From contig NZ_BCVE01000016.1 of assembly GCF_001591585.1 (NCBI RefSeq), positions 41,214 to 105,213 of the forward strand: a stretch of 64,000 nt of DNA. Reading direction: 5' to 3'. Each line of letters begins with the position of its first letter. The first letter of the stretch is position 1. The stretch comes from Niallia circulans NBRC 13626 (GTDB taxonomy: Bacteria; Bacillota; Bacilli; Bacillales; Cytobacillaceae). Below are positions 47,284 through 56,153 of this stretch, in pieces. The notes beneath the pieces were generated by a model. That model was given only the letters and a program-made list of their open reading frames with translations. It ran no database searches and was not told the origin of the DNA. The position numbers and the translations under genes were made by a program.

Positions 47284-48167
47284 ACTATCATTCCTTCGTA
47301 TTTTTTATTTAAATAAAGAACTCCCTCTTTTTTCACTGCTATTTCTCCTGTCGGATTATCATTTTTTATCCATAATAATATGGTTTCCGCTATTTCATTT
47401 GCTAATATTCGATCAATTGTTGTTGGATTGGTTCCCATGCATAGAGCTTCATCAATTTCCGTGTATTTCCAATCCACATTTAAAGAGCGAATCAGCTTCT
47501 TCTCTACACTTGCTTTATTTAAATGGCTGTATACTAGTACTGAAGAAGTTTGAAGAGAATTAAAACTATTATCGATTTTATTACATAAAAGCTCTACTTC
47601 TTCTAATTCAAACGTATTTGCTAAAAAATGGCCATCTACCGCCATGGAAATATCTTGGAGCATATGATTCGAAGGGTATCCATTTATAGCAATGCCAAAC
47701 AATCTTGGTTTTTCGTATTTCAGAGAATGAATGGTATCTTTTACCTTCAGAACCATTTGTGTAATACTGTTAATAGCGGTGTCATAGCCTAAAGACCAAT
47801 CTGAACCTTTGATATTGTTATAAATAGAAACGGGAACGTATAAGGAATGAATCGTTTTGCTCATTGCAAATGTCTGCGCCCACCGTTTTTTTGCCTGTGC
47901 ATCGCCAATAAAAATTATACTATCCATCGGGGAACAGATTTCTTCCCATCTAATATTGTCTAATAATGGAGTTGGCTTCAATACAGAATCACTTAAATAG
48001 GGAGAATCATTATTAACAATAAATTCAAGATAGTCCGCTTTCCCTGTTTCTTTATTCACTTCAATCCCAAATAATTGGTGAGTTGGAGTCAATTCATTAA
48101 ATATTTTATAAATAATCTGCTTTACTCCCCCAGGCAGTACTCCTGCAATCATGATACCTACCTTCAA
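47280..48167 (-). CDS. Degenerate phosphofructokinase-like protein, copy 1
   Basis: The 295-residue protein aligns with the PFK fold. [20 protein letters not shown] (111-130) corresponds to the PFK active-site block LPGTIDNDIKGTDYTIGF, and [15 protein letters not shown] (247-261) to SPVPYDRILASRMGA. The PFK catalytic and binding motifs are lost: GGDAPGMN is GVLPGGVK (9-16), GGDGS is IGDAQ, TIDND is SIYNN (catalytic Asp gone), MGR is NGYP, and HIQRGG is LCMGTN. The family has new shared motifs, notably [14 protein letters not shown]. The TTG start has AGGAGG 8 nt upstream. It sits between rpiB1 and tkt1 and overlaps tkt1 by 4 nt. The role is unknown; a regulator or sugar-phosphate binding partner is possible. 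Confidence 0.75.
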   Translation of the reverse strand: MKVGIMIAGVLPGGVKQIIYKIFNELTPTHQLFGIEVNKETGKADYLEFIVNNDSPYLSDSVLKPTPLLDNIRWEEICSPMDSIIFIGDAQAKKRWAQTFAMSKTIHSLYVPVSIYNNIKGSDWSLGYDTAINSITQMVLKVKDTIHSLKYEKPRLFGIAINGYPSNHMLQDISMAVDGHFLANTFELEEVELLCNKIDNSFNSLQTSSVLVYSHLNKASVEKKLIRSLNVDWKYTEIDEALCMGTNPTTIDRILANEIAETILLWIKNDNPTGEIAVKKEGVLYLNKKYEGMIV

Positions 48168-48257
48168 ATTGGATGCCTCCTGTTTCCCCTTATTTAGTCT
48201 TATAGATTTCTATTTGTTAGCTGTTTTACATCCTTTTATCTTTATACTCTTTATCTA

Positions 48258-48704
48258 TCAACATAGATATTTTTCTAATTCCCCAATAGCTCCGACTCTT
48301 CTTTCATGTCTTCCTCCTAAAAACTTCGCCTGAAGCCATGTTTCTACAATTAGCAAGGCCAACCCTTCTCCTGTCACTCTCTCTCCTAAACATAGAACAT
48401 TACTATTATTATGTTCCCTAGTAGCTTGCGCGGAAAAAACATCTCCAACTACAGCTGCTCGAATTCCTTTTATTTTATTTGCCGCAATACTCATTCCAAT
48501 GCCAGTTCCACAACAAAGAATTCCTAAATCATTTTGACCTCTAACAATCGATTCTCCCACTTGTTTGGCGTAGTCTGGAAAATCTACACTTTCTCGACTG
48601 TGACAACCAAAATCTTCTACTTCAACTTCTTGTTCTAATAAATATTTCTTCACTGCTTCCTTTAGCAAAAATCCACCATGATCACATGCAATGGCTAACT
48701 TCAT
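48258..48704 (-). CDS. rpiB: Ribose-5-phosphate isomerase B, copy 1
   Basis: The 148-residue RpiB/LacAB-family isomerase has the substrate motif ACDHGGFLLKEAV, the catalytic cysteine in LGILCCGTGIGMSIAANK, and the C-terminal phosphate-binding LGGRHERRVG. These residues are those of RpiB rather than the galactose-6-phosphate isomerases. The ATG at 48704 has GAGAGG 9 nt upstream and gives the same length as copy 2. It heads the unit rpiB1-PFK-like-tkt1 behind a cre-like box. Action on another pentose or hexose phosphate cannot be excluded. Confidence 0.9.
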   Translation of the reverse strand: MKLAIACDHGGFLLKEAVKKYLLEQEVEVEDFGCHSRESVDFPDYAKQVGESIVRGQNDLGILCCGTGIGMSIAANKIKGIRAAVVGDVFSAQATREHNNSNVLCLGERVTGEGLALLIVETWLQAKFLGGRHERRVGAIGELEKYLC

Positions 48705-48875
48705 GCTCTTCATCCTCTCTATTAGTCAACTCTATTAATCGGGAAAAAACGTATTATTTCCTTCCAGGAAGAACCAAATAATAGAATCTATCATGAAACA
48801 ATCAACTCTCATGCCCATTACATTTTGTTAGTTCCTTTTTGGCATGTTCATTTTATCACATAAACCCTAGTTATC

Positions 48876-48889
48876 TGTATACGTTTTCA
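48876..48889. promoter_or_regulatory. cre-like site upstream of rpiB1
   Basis: TGTATACGTTTTCA differs from the CcpA consensus TGWAANCGNTNWCA at one position. It lies 172 bp before the rpiB1 start. Confidence 0.6.
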
Positions 48890-48960
48890 TCTTCAATATT
48901 GTTATTTCTTTTGTGCCATCTAGTGATGAAAGATAATTAATAATAAAGTAAATAGATAAA

Positions 48961-48993
48961 AATACCCCGCTTTATGATGTAAGTGGAGTATTC
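48961..48993 (-). terminator. Terminator after the polyol dehydrogenase genes
   Basis: AATACCCCGCTTTA pairs (with G-T pairs) with TAAGTGGAGTATT, then ATTTTTATC on the minus strand. It lies just after the stop at 49009 and separates this unit from rpiB1. Confidence 0.7.
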
Positions 48994-49008
48994 TTATCTG
49001 ACAGCTGC

Positions 49009-50040
49009 TTAAGATTCAATTAAAACTTTTATCTCATCACCAGCCATTACTTTTTCAAAACCAGTGCGCCATTCAGCGAGTGATACGATCTTTGTAATCA
49101 TTTTATCTGTATCGATTTTTCCATCCTCTAGTAATTTCAGGGCAATATCCCAAGAACTAGGTTTTTGAGAACGACAGCCGATATAGTTAATTTCGCGTTG
49201 AATAATGGACTCTTGATCGATTTCATTTGCTTTCTTTGCAAATAATCCTACTTGAACGAATGTTCCTTTTTTCTTTGTTAGTGCAAGACCTTGGTTTACA
49301 GCTGGAACCGCTCCCGAACAATCGAATACTTTATCCGCACCATAGCCATCCGTATATTGGTAAACCATTTCGTTCAAATCTTCTTGTAAAAGATCCACGA
49401 CAACATCTATTCCTAATTCCTTTGCAAGATCTAATCGCTTTCTATCTTTTGTAATGCCAGCCAATATAACGAAGGCGCCTTGTGCTTTTACTACTTGACT
49501 TAATAACAATCCAATGGGACCAGGACCAAATACTAAAACAGTATCGTTTTCTGCAATCATTGTTTTTTCTAACGCAGCATGAACACAACAAGCTAATGGT
49601 TCTGTTAAAGCAGCTGCTTCTAAACTAACCTTTTCGTTTAATACATGTATGCTCTCTTCCCTAGCAATCACATATTCTGCCATACTACCATTTACTTGTG
49701 TACCAAGACCTGTTCTATTTGGACAAAGATTATAGTCCTTTTCTTGACAATAGATACATTCTCCGCAAGTTGTAAAGGTCGTTTCACTTGTTACTCGATC
49801 TCCGACTTTTACTCTTGTAACATCTTTGCCGACCTCCACTACTACACCAGAAAACTCATGTCCTAATACTACTGGAGTATTTTTACTATTGTATTCTCCT
49901 TTAAAGGTGTGAATATCTGATCCACAAATCCCTGTGTATGCAACTTTTATTTTTACTTTATCGTCATATGCAGATGGCTCATCGATTTCGATTAGCTCCA
50001 TTTCATCATAACCAGATTTTAATTTTGTTACAGCTTTCAT
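49009..50040 (-). CDS. Zinc-dependent polyol (phosphate) dehydrogenase, second of pair
   Basis: A 343-residue medium-chain dehydrogenase of the sorbitol dehydrogenase group. Catalytic zinc ligands: GICGSDIHTFKGEY and GHEFSG; structural cysteines CGECIYCQEKDYNLCPNR; Rossmann motif VFGPGPIGLLLSQVV; Glu in ALTEPLACCVHAA. It directly follows the other dehydrogenase gene (stop and start adjoin) downstream of a galactitol-type PTS. The probable substrate is a pentitol phosphate made by that PTS, oxidised to xylulose or ribulose 5-phosphate with NAD. The exact pentitol is not determined. Confidence 0.82.
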   Translation of the reverse strand: MKAVTKLKSGYDEMELIEIDEPSAYDDKVKIKVAYTGICGSDIHTFKGEYNSKNTPVVLGHEFSGVVVEVGKDVTRVKVGDRVTSETTFTTCGECIYCQEKDYNLCPNRTGLGTQVNGSMAEYVIAREESIHVLNEKVSLEAAALTEPLACCVHAALEKTMIAENDTVLVFGPGPIGLLLSQVVKAQGAFVILAGITKDRKRLDLAKELGIDVVVDLLQEDLNEMVYQYTDGYGADKVFDCSGAVPAVNQGLALTKKKGTFVQVGLFAKKANEIDQESIIQREINYIGCRSQKPSSWDIALKLLEDGKIDTDKMITKIVSLAEWRTGFEKVMAGDEIKVLIES

Positions 50041-51093
50041 TTAATTCTCACTCCCATTTGGTAAAATTAACACTTTTCCATAGTTCTCCTCACGATTAAT
50101 AATTAGATTAAAAGCCGCTTGAGTATCTTCTAAAGAAAATCTATGAGAAATTAAATCTTTCAACTTAATTTGTCCCTTTTGTAAAAATGAAATGCTTTTT
50201 GTCCATTCTTCACCAGGGAAAGGAGCTGAATAGGAATTCCAAAATCCCTTTAAGGTTAACTCTCTTCTAAAAATATTTTCGAATGCTTTCTGTGATAAAG
50301 TTACATCAGAATATGCAATGCCTAAATATCCGATCTTTCCCTTCTTACGTGTAATCAATAAACATTGTTCTTGTGTAATTTTTGAACCTGCACATTCTAA
50401 AGCTATATCTACACCAAGGCCATTGGTATATTCTTCGATTTTTTGATATAAGTCTTCTTTTTTTGCATTAATAGTTTTTTCACAGCCAAATGCTCTTGCT
50501 TCTGCTAACTTTTCATCGGAAATATCAATAGCTATTATTTCTTTAACCCCGGCTATTTTTAACCACTGAATAACGAGCATACCAATTGTTCCTGCACCAA
50601 AAACTGCTACTACATCACCTAAATGCGGCTTAATATTTAATACTCCATGTAAAGCAACTGCCATTGGTTCAATCATTGCTGCCTCTTCAAAATCCATTTC
50701 GCCAATTGATAAAATATTCTTAGCAGGAACATTACAATACTCTGCAAATCCTCCATAAGATTTTGATCCTATCATTCCATGATTTTCACACAATGAAAAT
50801 TGTCCCTTTAGACAATATTCACATTCGTTACAAGGTATAAAAGGAATGACAACAACTCTTTCACCAACTTTCACATTTGTAACCTTAGATCCAATTTCAG
50901 TAACAATTCCTGAAAATTCATGTCCCATTATTGCTGGTAATGGATATTTCCAAACACTTGTCATTTTATGTGTATCAGATCCGCAGATACCAGCAGCCAT
51001 TACTTTGACCTTAACTTCTGTGGCATTACAAGATTCTAACTCTATATCTTCATAAATTATTTTGTTTTCAGCGTGGAGAACTGCTGCTTTCAT
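50041..51093 (-). CDS. Zinc-dependent polyol-phosphate dehydrogenase, GatD-like
   Basis: The 350-residue dehydrogenase shows GICGSDTHKMTSVWKYPLP, GHEFSGIV, structural cysteines CNECEYCLKGQFSLC, and Rossmann VFGAGTIGMLVIQWL. The segment RRELTLKGFWNSYSAPFPGE is characteristic of galactitol-1-phosphate 5-dehydrogenases (GatD). With the PTS upstream and rpiB and tkt in the island, a pentitol-phosphate substrate is more likely than galactitol, as no tagatose-6-phosphate kinase or aldolase is present. The ATG follows GGAGG. A hairpin separates it from the EIIC gene. Confidence 0.82.
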   Translation of the reverse strand: MKAAVLHAENKIIYEDIELESCNATEVKVKVMAAGICGSDTHKMTSVWKYPLPAIMGHEFSGIVTEIGSKVTNVKVGERVVVIPFIPCNECEYCLKGQFSLCENHGMIGSKSYGGFAEYCNVPAKNILSIGEMDFEEAAMIEPMAVALHGVLNIKPHLGDVVAVFGAGTIGMLVIQWLKIAGVKEIIAIDISDEKLAEARAFGCEKTINAKKEDLYQKIEEYTNGLGVDIALECAGSKITQEQCLLITRKKGKIGYLGIAYSDVTLSQKAFENIFRRELTLKGFWNSYSAPFPGEEWTKSISFLQKGQIKLKDLISHRFSLEDTQAAFNLIINREENYGKVLILPNGSEN

Positions 51094-51126
51094 CGTTTAA
51101 ACCTCCATTCATTATTTTCATTTCAA

Positions 51127-51175
51127 AATAAAAGCAGACGCACCAGCCTAATTGCTTAAATCATCTGCTTTTATT
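51127..51175 (-). terminator. Hairpin between EIIC and the dehydrogenase genes
   Basis: AATAAAAGCAGA (51127-51138) pairs exactly with TCTGCTTTTATT (51164-51175), then TTTGAAAT on the minus strand. It could be a partial terminator that sets a lower level for the downstream dehydrogenases. Confidence 0.65.
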
Positions 51176-51188
51176 CATTAAGTTCTAA

Positions 51189-52466
51189 TTATTTTCCAAA
51201 CAAAAAGGCAACCGCTTCAGAGAATTTTAATATTAACCAGTTAAATAAGTTACCTCCTAGATCTAAACTAGAAATTTGGGTAGCACCCTCAGGTAAAGTA
51301 AATTGTGCACCAGAAATCATCTGAGTATGAACCTCCGCAAAATTAGTAGCCATATATAGTGATAACGCTACCATTACGATTCCAGCTAAAACAGAGTGAA
51401 TGATATTTCCTTTACGAGATCCTACAACAAACGCAATATAAAATGGAATTGTCGCTAAATCACCAAATGGCAGCACTTTATTACCTGGTAAGATTACAGC
51501 TAAAAACAATGTAATTGGAACTAAAATAAGTGCAGTTGCCATCACTGATGGATGTCCTACAGATACTGCAGCATCCAATCCTATATAAATCTCTCTATCA
51601 CCATATCTCTTTTGCAAAAACGACCGTGCTGACTCTGAAATTGGTATTAAACCTTCCATTAAGATCTTAACCATACGCGGCATCAATAACATTACTGCTC
51701 CCATTGAAATACCTGTTTGTAATATTTTTCCGATATCATAACCAGCAAGTAATCCAATAAGTGCACCAAGGATTATTCCCATCATCATTGGTTCACCAAA
51801 AATTCCAAAACGCTTTTGAATGGTTTCAGGGTCTGCATTTAATTTATTTATTCCGGGAATTTTTGCGATAGCCCAGCCTACTAATATACCAATTGGTCCG
51901 AAAGCCGCTGTAGAACCAGTTGGTAATGAAATTCCATCAAGCCCATAAAATTTTTGAACCATAGGAGCCGTTTTATCAGCAACAAACAGTACTGCATATT
52001 GATAAATAATTGCACATAAAATTGCAAACCACCAACTATCTGTTACAATATAGCCAGTTGCACCAGCTGCAATAAAGTGCCAGTAGTTCCAAATATCAAT
52101 ATCCAAAGTTTTTGTCATCTTTGTTAATAAGAAAAAGATGTTTGCAAATAAACAAATCGGAATTAAAATTGCTGCAACAGGTGATGCCCAAGATAGAGCT
52201 GCTGCTGAAGGCCACCCTGTATCAATAACTGTTAGATTTAATCCAAAACGCTCAACCATCTGCTGTGCAGCTGGTCCAAGAGTACTAACAAGCAAATCAA
52301 TAACTAAGTTAATCCCTACAAATCCAATCCCAATAGTTATTCCCGCTTTTAATGCCTTTTTAAAGCCTGTCTTAAATGCAAGACCCAATAGAATGATAGC
52401 AATAGGTAAAATTACAGTTGGTCCAAGATTTAGTACATACTGAACGCCATCTAATAGCTTTTGCAT
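51189..52466 (-). CDS. PTS galactitol-family EIIC permease
   Basis: The 425-residue permease of the Gat (galactitol/pentitol) PTS family has about nine to twelve membrane segments. Typical blocks are LDGVQYVLNLGPTVILP at the N-terminus, KAGITIGIGFVGINLVIDLL, and the C-terminal WLILKFSEAVAFLFGK. Gat-family permeases import galactitol, arabitol, xylitol or ribitol and hand them to the EIIB phosphoryl group. With RpiB, transketolase and two polyol dehydrogenases nearby, a pentitol substrate is inferred. The ATG has AGAGGG upstream. A long palindrome lies between it and the EIIB gene. Confidence 0.88.
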   Translation of the reverse strand: MQKLLDGVQYVLNLGPTVILPIAIILLGLAFKTGFKKALKAGITIGIGFVGINLVIDLLVSTLGPAAQQMVERFGLNLTVIDTGWPSAAALSWASPVAAILIPICLFANIFFLLTKMTKTLDIDIWNYWHFIAAGATGYIVTDSWWFAILCAIIYQYAVLFVADKTAPMVQKFYGLDGISLPTGSTAAFGPIGILVGWAIAKIPGINKLNADPETIQKRFGIFGEPMMMGIILGALIGLLAGYDIGKILQTGISMGAVMLLMPRMVKILMEGLIPISESARSFLQKRYGDREIYIGLDAAVSVGHPSVMATALILVPITLFLAVILPGNKVLPFGDLATIPFYIAFVVGSRKGNIIHSVLAGIVMVALSLYMATNFAEVHTQMISGAQFTLPEGATQISSLDLGGNLFNWLILKFSEAVAFLFGK

Positions 52467-52502
52467 ATTTTTCCCTCTTTTCTTTTGTTATATATTAGAA
52501 TT

Positions 52503-52540
52503 AATTACTGTTTGTTGTTATATAACAACAAACAGTAATT
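52503..52540. repeat. Perfect 38-bp palindrome between EIIB and EIIC
   Basis: Two 19-nt arms, AATTACTGTTTGTTGTTAT and ATAACAACAAACAGTAATT, are exact reverse complements with no spacer. In RNA they form a long hairpin inside the operon. No strong T run follows, so mRNA stability, processing or partial termination between the B and C subunits is more likely than full termination. A DNA operator is also possible. Confidence 0.8.
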
Positions 52541-52568
52541 TCACCCAAATTCACTTAACTTCTTTTCA

Positions 52569-52850
52569 TTATTGCAAGTGATCAAGTATTTTTTTATCTA
52601 AACTTTCCATTCCAATTCCAGTGATATAAGCCGTAGCTATAATTGCTGGTATCTGATAAGTTGTAGGAAGAATAGTAGTTGAAACGATAATATCTGCCTC
52701 ACTTTGTTTTGAAGCTACTTCTGCTATTTTACATTGAATAACTTCTGCATTAATATTGTTATCCTTCACCAAATTCTCCACTCGATTACAAACTACAGTT
52801 GAAGTTGCGATACCTGCTCCACATGCTACTAAAATTTTATATTTTTTCAT
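52569..52850 (-). CDS. PTS EIIB component, Gat family, second copy
   Basis: The 93-residue phosphocarrier has the P-loop KYKILVACGAGIATSTVV with the phosphocysteine Cys10, then VIQCKIAEVASKQSEADIIVSTTIL. It is a close paralogue of the EIIB just upstream. The ATG at 52850 has AAGGGG upstream; longer in-frame starts would add an unlikely basic extension. Two EIIB genes in tandem serve one EIIC here. Both keep the active cysteine, so both may be phosphorylated. Confidence 0.88.
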   Translation of the reverse strand: MKKYKILVACGAGIATSTVVCNRVENLVKDNNINAEVIQCKIAEVASKQSEADIIVSTTILPTTYQIPAIIATAYITGIGMESLDKKILDHLQ

Positions 52851-52896
52851 TTTTAAAATCCCCTTCCATTCTTTTAACTTATTAATTGGCTTGTAT

Positions 52897-53196
52897 TTAG
52901 ATTGTTTTGTTTGTTTTTTCAAAATAACTTAGAATCTCTTTATCTAGTTTTTCTATACCTAACCCACTAATATAAGCAGTAGCACTGATTGCTGGGACTT
53001 TATATTTTGTCGGCAAGATAGTAGTTGATATAATTAAAAACGCATCATCTTGTAAAGATGCCACTTCTGCTATTTTACATTGAACAAGCTCTACCTTTAG
53101 ATTTTCTCGTCTAAATAATTCTTCTAAATGATCTAAAACAACTGTTGATGTAGCAATCCCTGCACCACATGCCACAAGTACTATTGGCTTGTTCAA
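52897..53196 (-). CDS. PTS EIIB component, Gat family, first copy
   Basis: The 99-residue phosphocarrier shows PIVLVACGAGIATSTVVLDHLEE with Cys10 and QCKIAEVASLQDDAFLIISTTILPT. I favour the TTG at 53196 because AAAGGTGGT is 7 nt upstream; GTG codons 9 and 12 nt earlier overlap that site. It starts 15 bp after the EIIA stop and is followed by the second EIIB after a 46-bp gap. The twin arrangement suggests two phosphoryl branches or a regulatory EIIB that talks to the PRD regulator. Confidence 0.88.
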   Translation of the reverse strand: MNKPIVLVACGAGIATSTVVLDHLEELFRRENLKVELVQCKIAEVASLQDDAFLIISTTILPTKYKVPAISATAYISGLGIEKLDKEILSYFEKTNKTI

Positions 53197-53211
53197 TCTA
53201 ATCACCACCTT

Positions 53212-53679
53212 TCATAAAATTTTAATGCTTTCAAATAATGCTGTTATATCAGATTTATCCTTTGCATGAATAAGCTTTTCAAGATGCTCTTCTACTTGGA
53301 TGACTTGCATTAATTCCTGAAGAACTTCAATTTGGCTATGTGGCTGATTTAAGCCAAGCATTAATACAGCTTGCACCTCCGTTGTTTTTGTATTATCTTC
53401 CATTAAATGAAAGGATACTGGTTTTTCTAAAACAGAAACGGCGATAAATTGCTCCACTACATGTTCCGGATCTGTATGAGGGATAGCGATACTATAATTA
53501 TTGACACTGAGCCCTGTTGGGAAGATCGATTCTCTCTCCTTAATTTTCGGTAGAAATGTTTCTTTTACAAACCCCTGCTTGTATGCCTTTTCGAACATTG
53601 CGTTGAAAAGCTCATCTTGATTTTCTACCTTTAATCCGACGTTTATTAAACTTTCTTTAATAAATGAAGCAACTGCCAT
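53212..53679 (-). CDS. PTS EIIA component (Gat/Fru type)
   Basis: The 155-residue EIIA-type protein of the mannitol/fructose superfamily has the phosphohistidine in VNNYSIAIPHTDPEHV (H68). It passes phosphate from HPr to the two EIIB proteins. The ATG at 53679 has GGAGG 8 nt upstream; an in-frame GTG 21 nt earlier is less favoured. The gene starts 27 bp after the regulator stop and begins the transporter block EIIA-EIIB-EIIB-EIIC. Confidence 0.88.
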   Translation of the reverse strand: MAVASFIKESLINVGLKVENQDELFNAMFEKAYKQGFVKETFLPKIKERESIFPTGLSVNNYSIAIPHTDPEHVVEQFIAVSVLEKPVSFHLMEDNTKTTEVQAVLMLGLNQPHSQIEVLQELMQVIQVEEHLEKLIHAKDKSDITALFESIKIL

Positions 53680-53706
53680 TTTAAACTCCTCCACTTTCAC
53701 TTAACT

Positions 53707-55761
53707 TTAAGAATATTTTTTAATGATTTCATATATTTGATTGGAATCATTACTGTTTTTTAAATTGCTGATATCTTCTTCATTTTTCGATAAACTCATC
53801 AGCTGTCTTAATGCATAAAGATGTTTATGCTTATCTGTAGATGCCAGTACCACGATAAAATGCACGCAAATATTATCATTAAATGGGATACCTTCTTCTA
53901 TTTTTAATAAGCTCATGCCAACTTTATTTACACCATCTTCTGGACCTGCATGAGGAATGGCTATCACGTTTCTTAGTAAGATATGCTGGACCATTGTAGG
54001 ATACTGTTTCACCATTTCTGCAATATAATTTTCTGTGATGCTGCCATTATTCAACAGCTTTTCTGCTGCAAGTTGGATTCCTTGCTGCCAACCTTCTATT
54101 CTTTTCACCACGGTAATCATGTCTGGTGCTAAGAGAGAGGAAAGGGATAAATCTGTCTTCGCTATTGATTCTTGTGAATCAATAGCTGTTGTAATAGAGA
54201 AATGTTCTTGTAAGGTACTGCGCAAAGACTCTTTATCTTTTATTGAAGCATATTTCTCAATTTTCCCCATTAACTGTTCAATGTTGATCACACTAGTATT
54301 TAAGTCAAATATTTCTCTTAATACTCGTTGTCTAAGCTGAACTTTTTCAAAATCTGTTAATATGCGATTAATGACAAATTGCTTTGTATCCGTTTGTAAA
54401 GGTACTGGTGAAAAAATAATATCCACTTGGTAATTAAGTTGTTGAAATTCCCGAATAGATAAAGCTTGATAAAAGTAAAATTCAGGGAATAACTCACGTA
54501 ATGTGCTTTCCATTAGGCGTGATATAGATACACCATTTGGACAAACAACTACCGCTTTCTTCTTCTTCTGGATTGTTTCTCCTGAACTGATTAAATGGCC
54601 GCCAATGAAGATGGTGATGAACATTAATTCGCTTTCTGGTATGGGACAGCCGATATATTCTTCTACAGGAGAAATCGAATCCTTTACAATAAAATGAATC
54701 GTTTCAAATTCTTCGCTTACTTTTTCCATCATCGTGTAATTCGTCGTTAAATTATATTTCATTCGATAATAAGCAGGCTTCATATGAAGAACCAATCTTT
54801 CAAGTAATGCCGCTTTATCTTTGAAGTCTATACACGCTTTATATTCAAAAGTATGAAGAAATTGTTCCAAGGTCCTCGTCAGCTCTGGTATTTGATGATC
54901 AGCTAAAAACTGGGCTGATAATATCTTGGATGTAAGCAGCTGCAAGGTTAAAAACAGATGCTCTTCTTTCGGAATAGATTTCATGTCTTTAATTAAGATT
55001 TCTGCAGCAATAAATTCTTTCGTATCAGACAAGGCTCGATAATCAATATGGTAAAAATCTTGAATTACTTTCCCTTGTTGAATACGCTTTAGTATGACTG
55101 CTAAAATATATGGCAAAAGATTAATTCGTTCATCAATAAACTGAAGGTGTAAACTGCTTTCGACTTCTGCAAGTCTTTCTTTTATCGTTGTCAGATTGTC
55201 TTTTGATATATCAATAAACTTTTGAATATAAACTTCGCCATTATAAATCGATAAGATATTTTCCAATACTTCCACTAATAATTTTCGGACATCCCATTCC
55301 TTTCCTTTTAATTCATATCCTTTCATTCTTGAATAACTAACCTCAAGTTCGTATGGCTCGATCATTTGCTGAACATTTTTCATATCACGAAGGACCGTAT
55401 TTTTACTTACACCTAATGCGGTAGTAAAATGCAGTAGGGAAAGCTCTTCACTGCTACTAATAATATACAATAGAATAAATTGAGCTCTTTCCGTTTCAGA
55501 TGGAATATAATGTTTATCTACTTGTTCGTCTGTCTTTTCAGCAAATAATTCCATAATGACTGGGCTAATAATGAATTTTCCACCATTTGTTCTTTTGATA
55601 GCTGGATAATTATTCGATTCAAGCCAATCATTGATCTTCTGAAAACTGTAACTAACTTGCCTTCTAGATAACTGAAATTTTTTCTCTAGCTTTATGTTAG
55701 AAGTATCCGGATTGCTCAATACTTCCTTTAATAAGATATTACTTCTTTCGTCAAGATACAT
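53707..55761 (-). CDS. PRD-containing transcriptional regulator (MtlR/LicR type)
   Basis: The 684-residue protein has N-terminal helix-turn-helix modules (about 5-60 and 85-145), PRD1 (about 190-300; H268), PRD2 (about 305-398; H326, H389), a GatB-type EIIB domain with Cys407 in VVVCPNGVSIS, and a C-terminal EIIA domain with His604 in VIAIPHAGP. The layout is that of DNA-binding activators such as MtlR rather than RNA-binding antiterminators. Phosphorylation by HPr and by the EII proteins should make it respond to pentitol and to the general sugar state. It heads the PTS unit behind a cre-like site. Confidence 0.9.
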   Translation of the reverse strand: MYLDERSNILLKEVLSNPDTSNIKLEKKFQLSRRQVSYSFQKINDWLESNNYPAIKRTNGGKFIISPVIMELFAEKTDEQVDKHYIPSETERAQFILLYIISSSEELSLLHFTTALGVSKNTVLRDMKNVQQMIEPYELEVSYSRMKGYELKGKEWDVRKLLVEVLENILSIYNGEVYIQKFIDISKDNLTTIKERLAEVESSLHLQFIDERINLLPYILAVILKRIQQGKVIQDFYHIDYRALSDTKEFIAAEILIKDMKSIPKEEHLFLTLQLLTSKILSAQFLADHQIPELTRTLEQFLHTFEYKACIDFKDKAALLERLVLHMKPAYYRMKYNLTTNYTMMEKVSEEFETIHFIVKDSISPVEEYIGCPIPESELMFITIFIGGHLISSGETIQKKKKAVVVCPNGVSISRLMESTLRELFPEFYFYQALSIREFQQLNYQVDIIFSPVPLQTDTKQFVINRILTDFEKVQLRQRVLREIFDLNTSVINIEQLMGKIEKYASIKDKESLRSTLQEHFSITTAIDSQESIAKTDLSLSSLLAPDMITVVKRIEGWQQGIQLAAEKLLNNGSITENYIAEMVKQYPTMVQHILLRNVIAIPHAGPEDGVNKVGMSLLKIEEGIPFNDNICVHFIVVLASTDKHKHLYALRQLMSLSKNEEDISNLKNSNDSNQIYEIIKKYS

Positions 55762-55812
55762 TATCTATCACCTCTTAACTTGATTTCATTGTAGCATGTA
55801 AAAATAAGATAT

Positions 55813-55826
55813 TGTATCCGTTTTCA
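55813..55826. promoter_or_regulatory. cre-like site upstream of the PRD regulator
   Basis: TGTATCCGTTTTCA has one mismatch to TGWAANCGNTNWCA and differs from the site before rpiB1 at one base. It lies 52 bp before the ATG of the regulator gene. Confidence 0.62.
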
Positions 55827-56089
55827 TTTCCATTACTAGTTTGTGAATTGTGTCACTAAGTGATTAACTTGCACAAATCCCAATCTATTCTCCTTCTTTC
55901 CTAAAGACAAACTTGTTGCCAAGATTAATCTGATTATGTATGTACAGCATAAAGCATATTTCTTTATTGTGACTGTATTTAACTACTTTTGCTACTTAAA
56001 CTAATGATAAAGTTGACACCAATTCCTAAGACAAAATTTAACTATTCTATTTTTTCATTGGTGCCTACTTCTTTTTCTTTGTACAAAAA

Positions 56090-56126
56090 AGAAGCTAATA
56101 ACCATCTCACATGGTTATTAGCTTCT
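56090..56126 (-). terminator. Terminator after tkt2
   Basis: AGAAGCTAATAACCA (56090-56104) pairs perfectly with TGGTTATTAGCTTCT (56112-56126), with TTTTTTGTAC on the minus strand. It divides the rpiB2 module from the regulator/PTS unit. The rest of the 55827-56089 stretch holds no gene. Confidence 0.92.
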
Positions 56127-56153
56127 GCCCTTTTCACCTAGAACTTTCGGATA

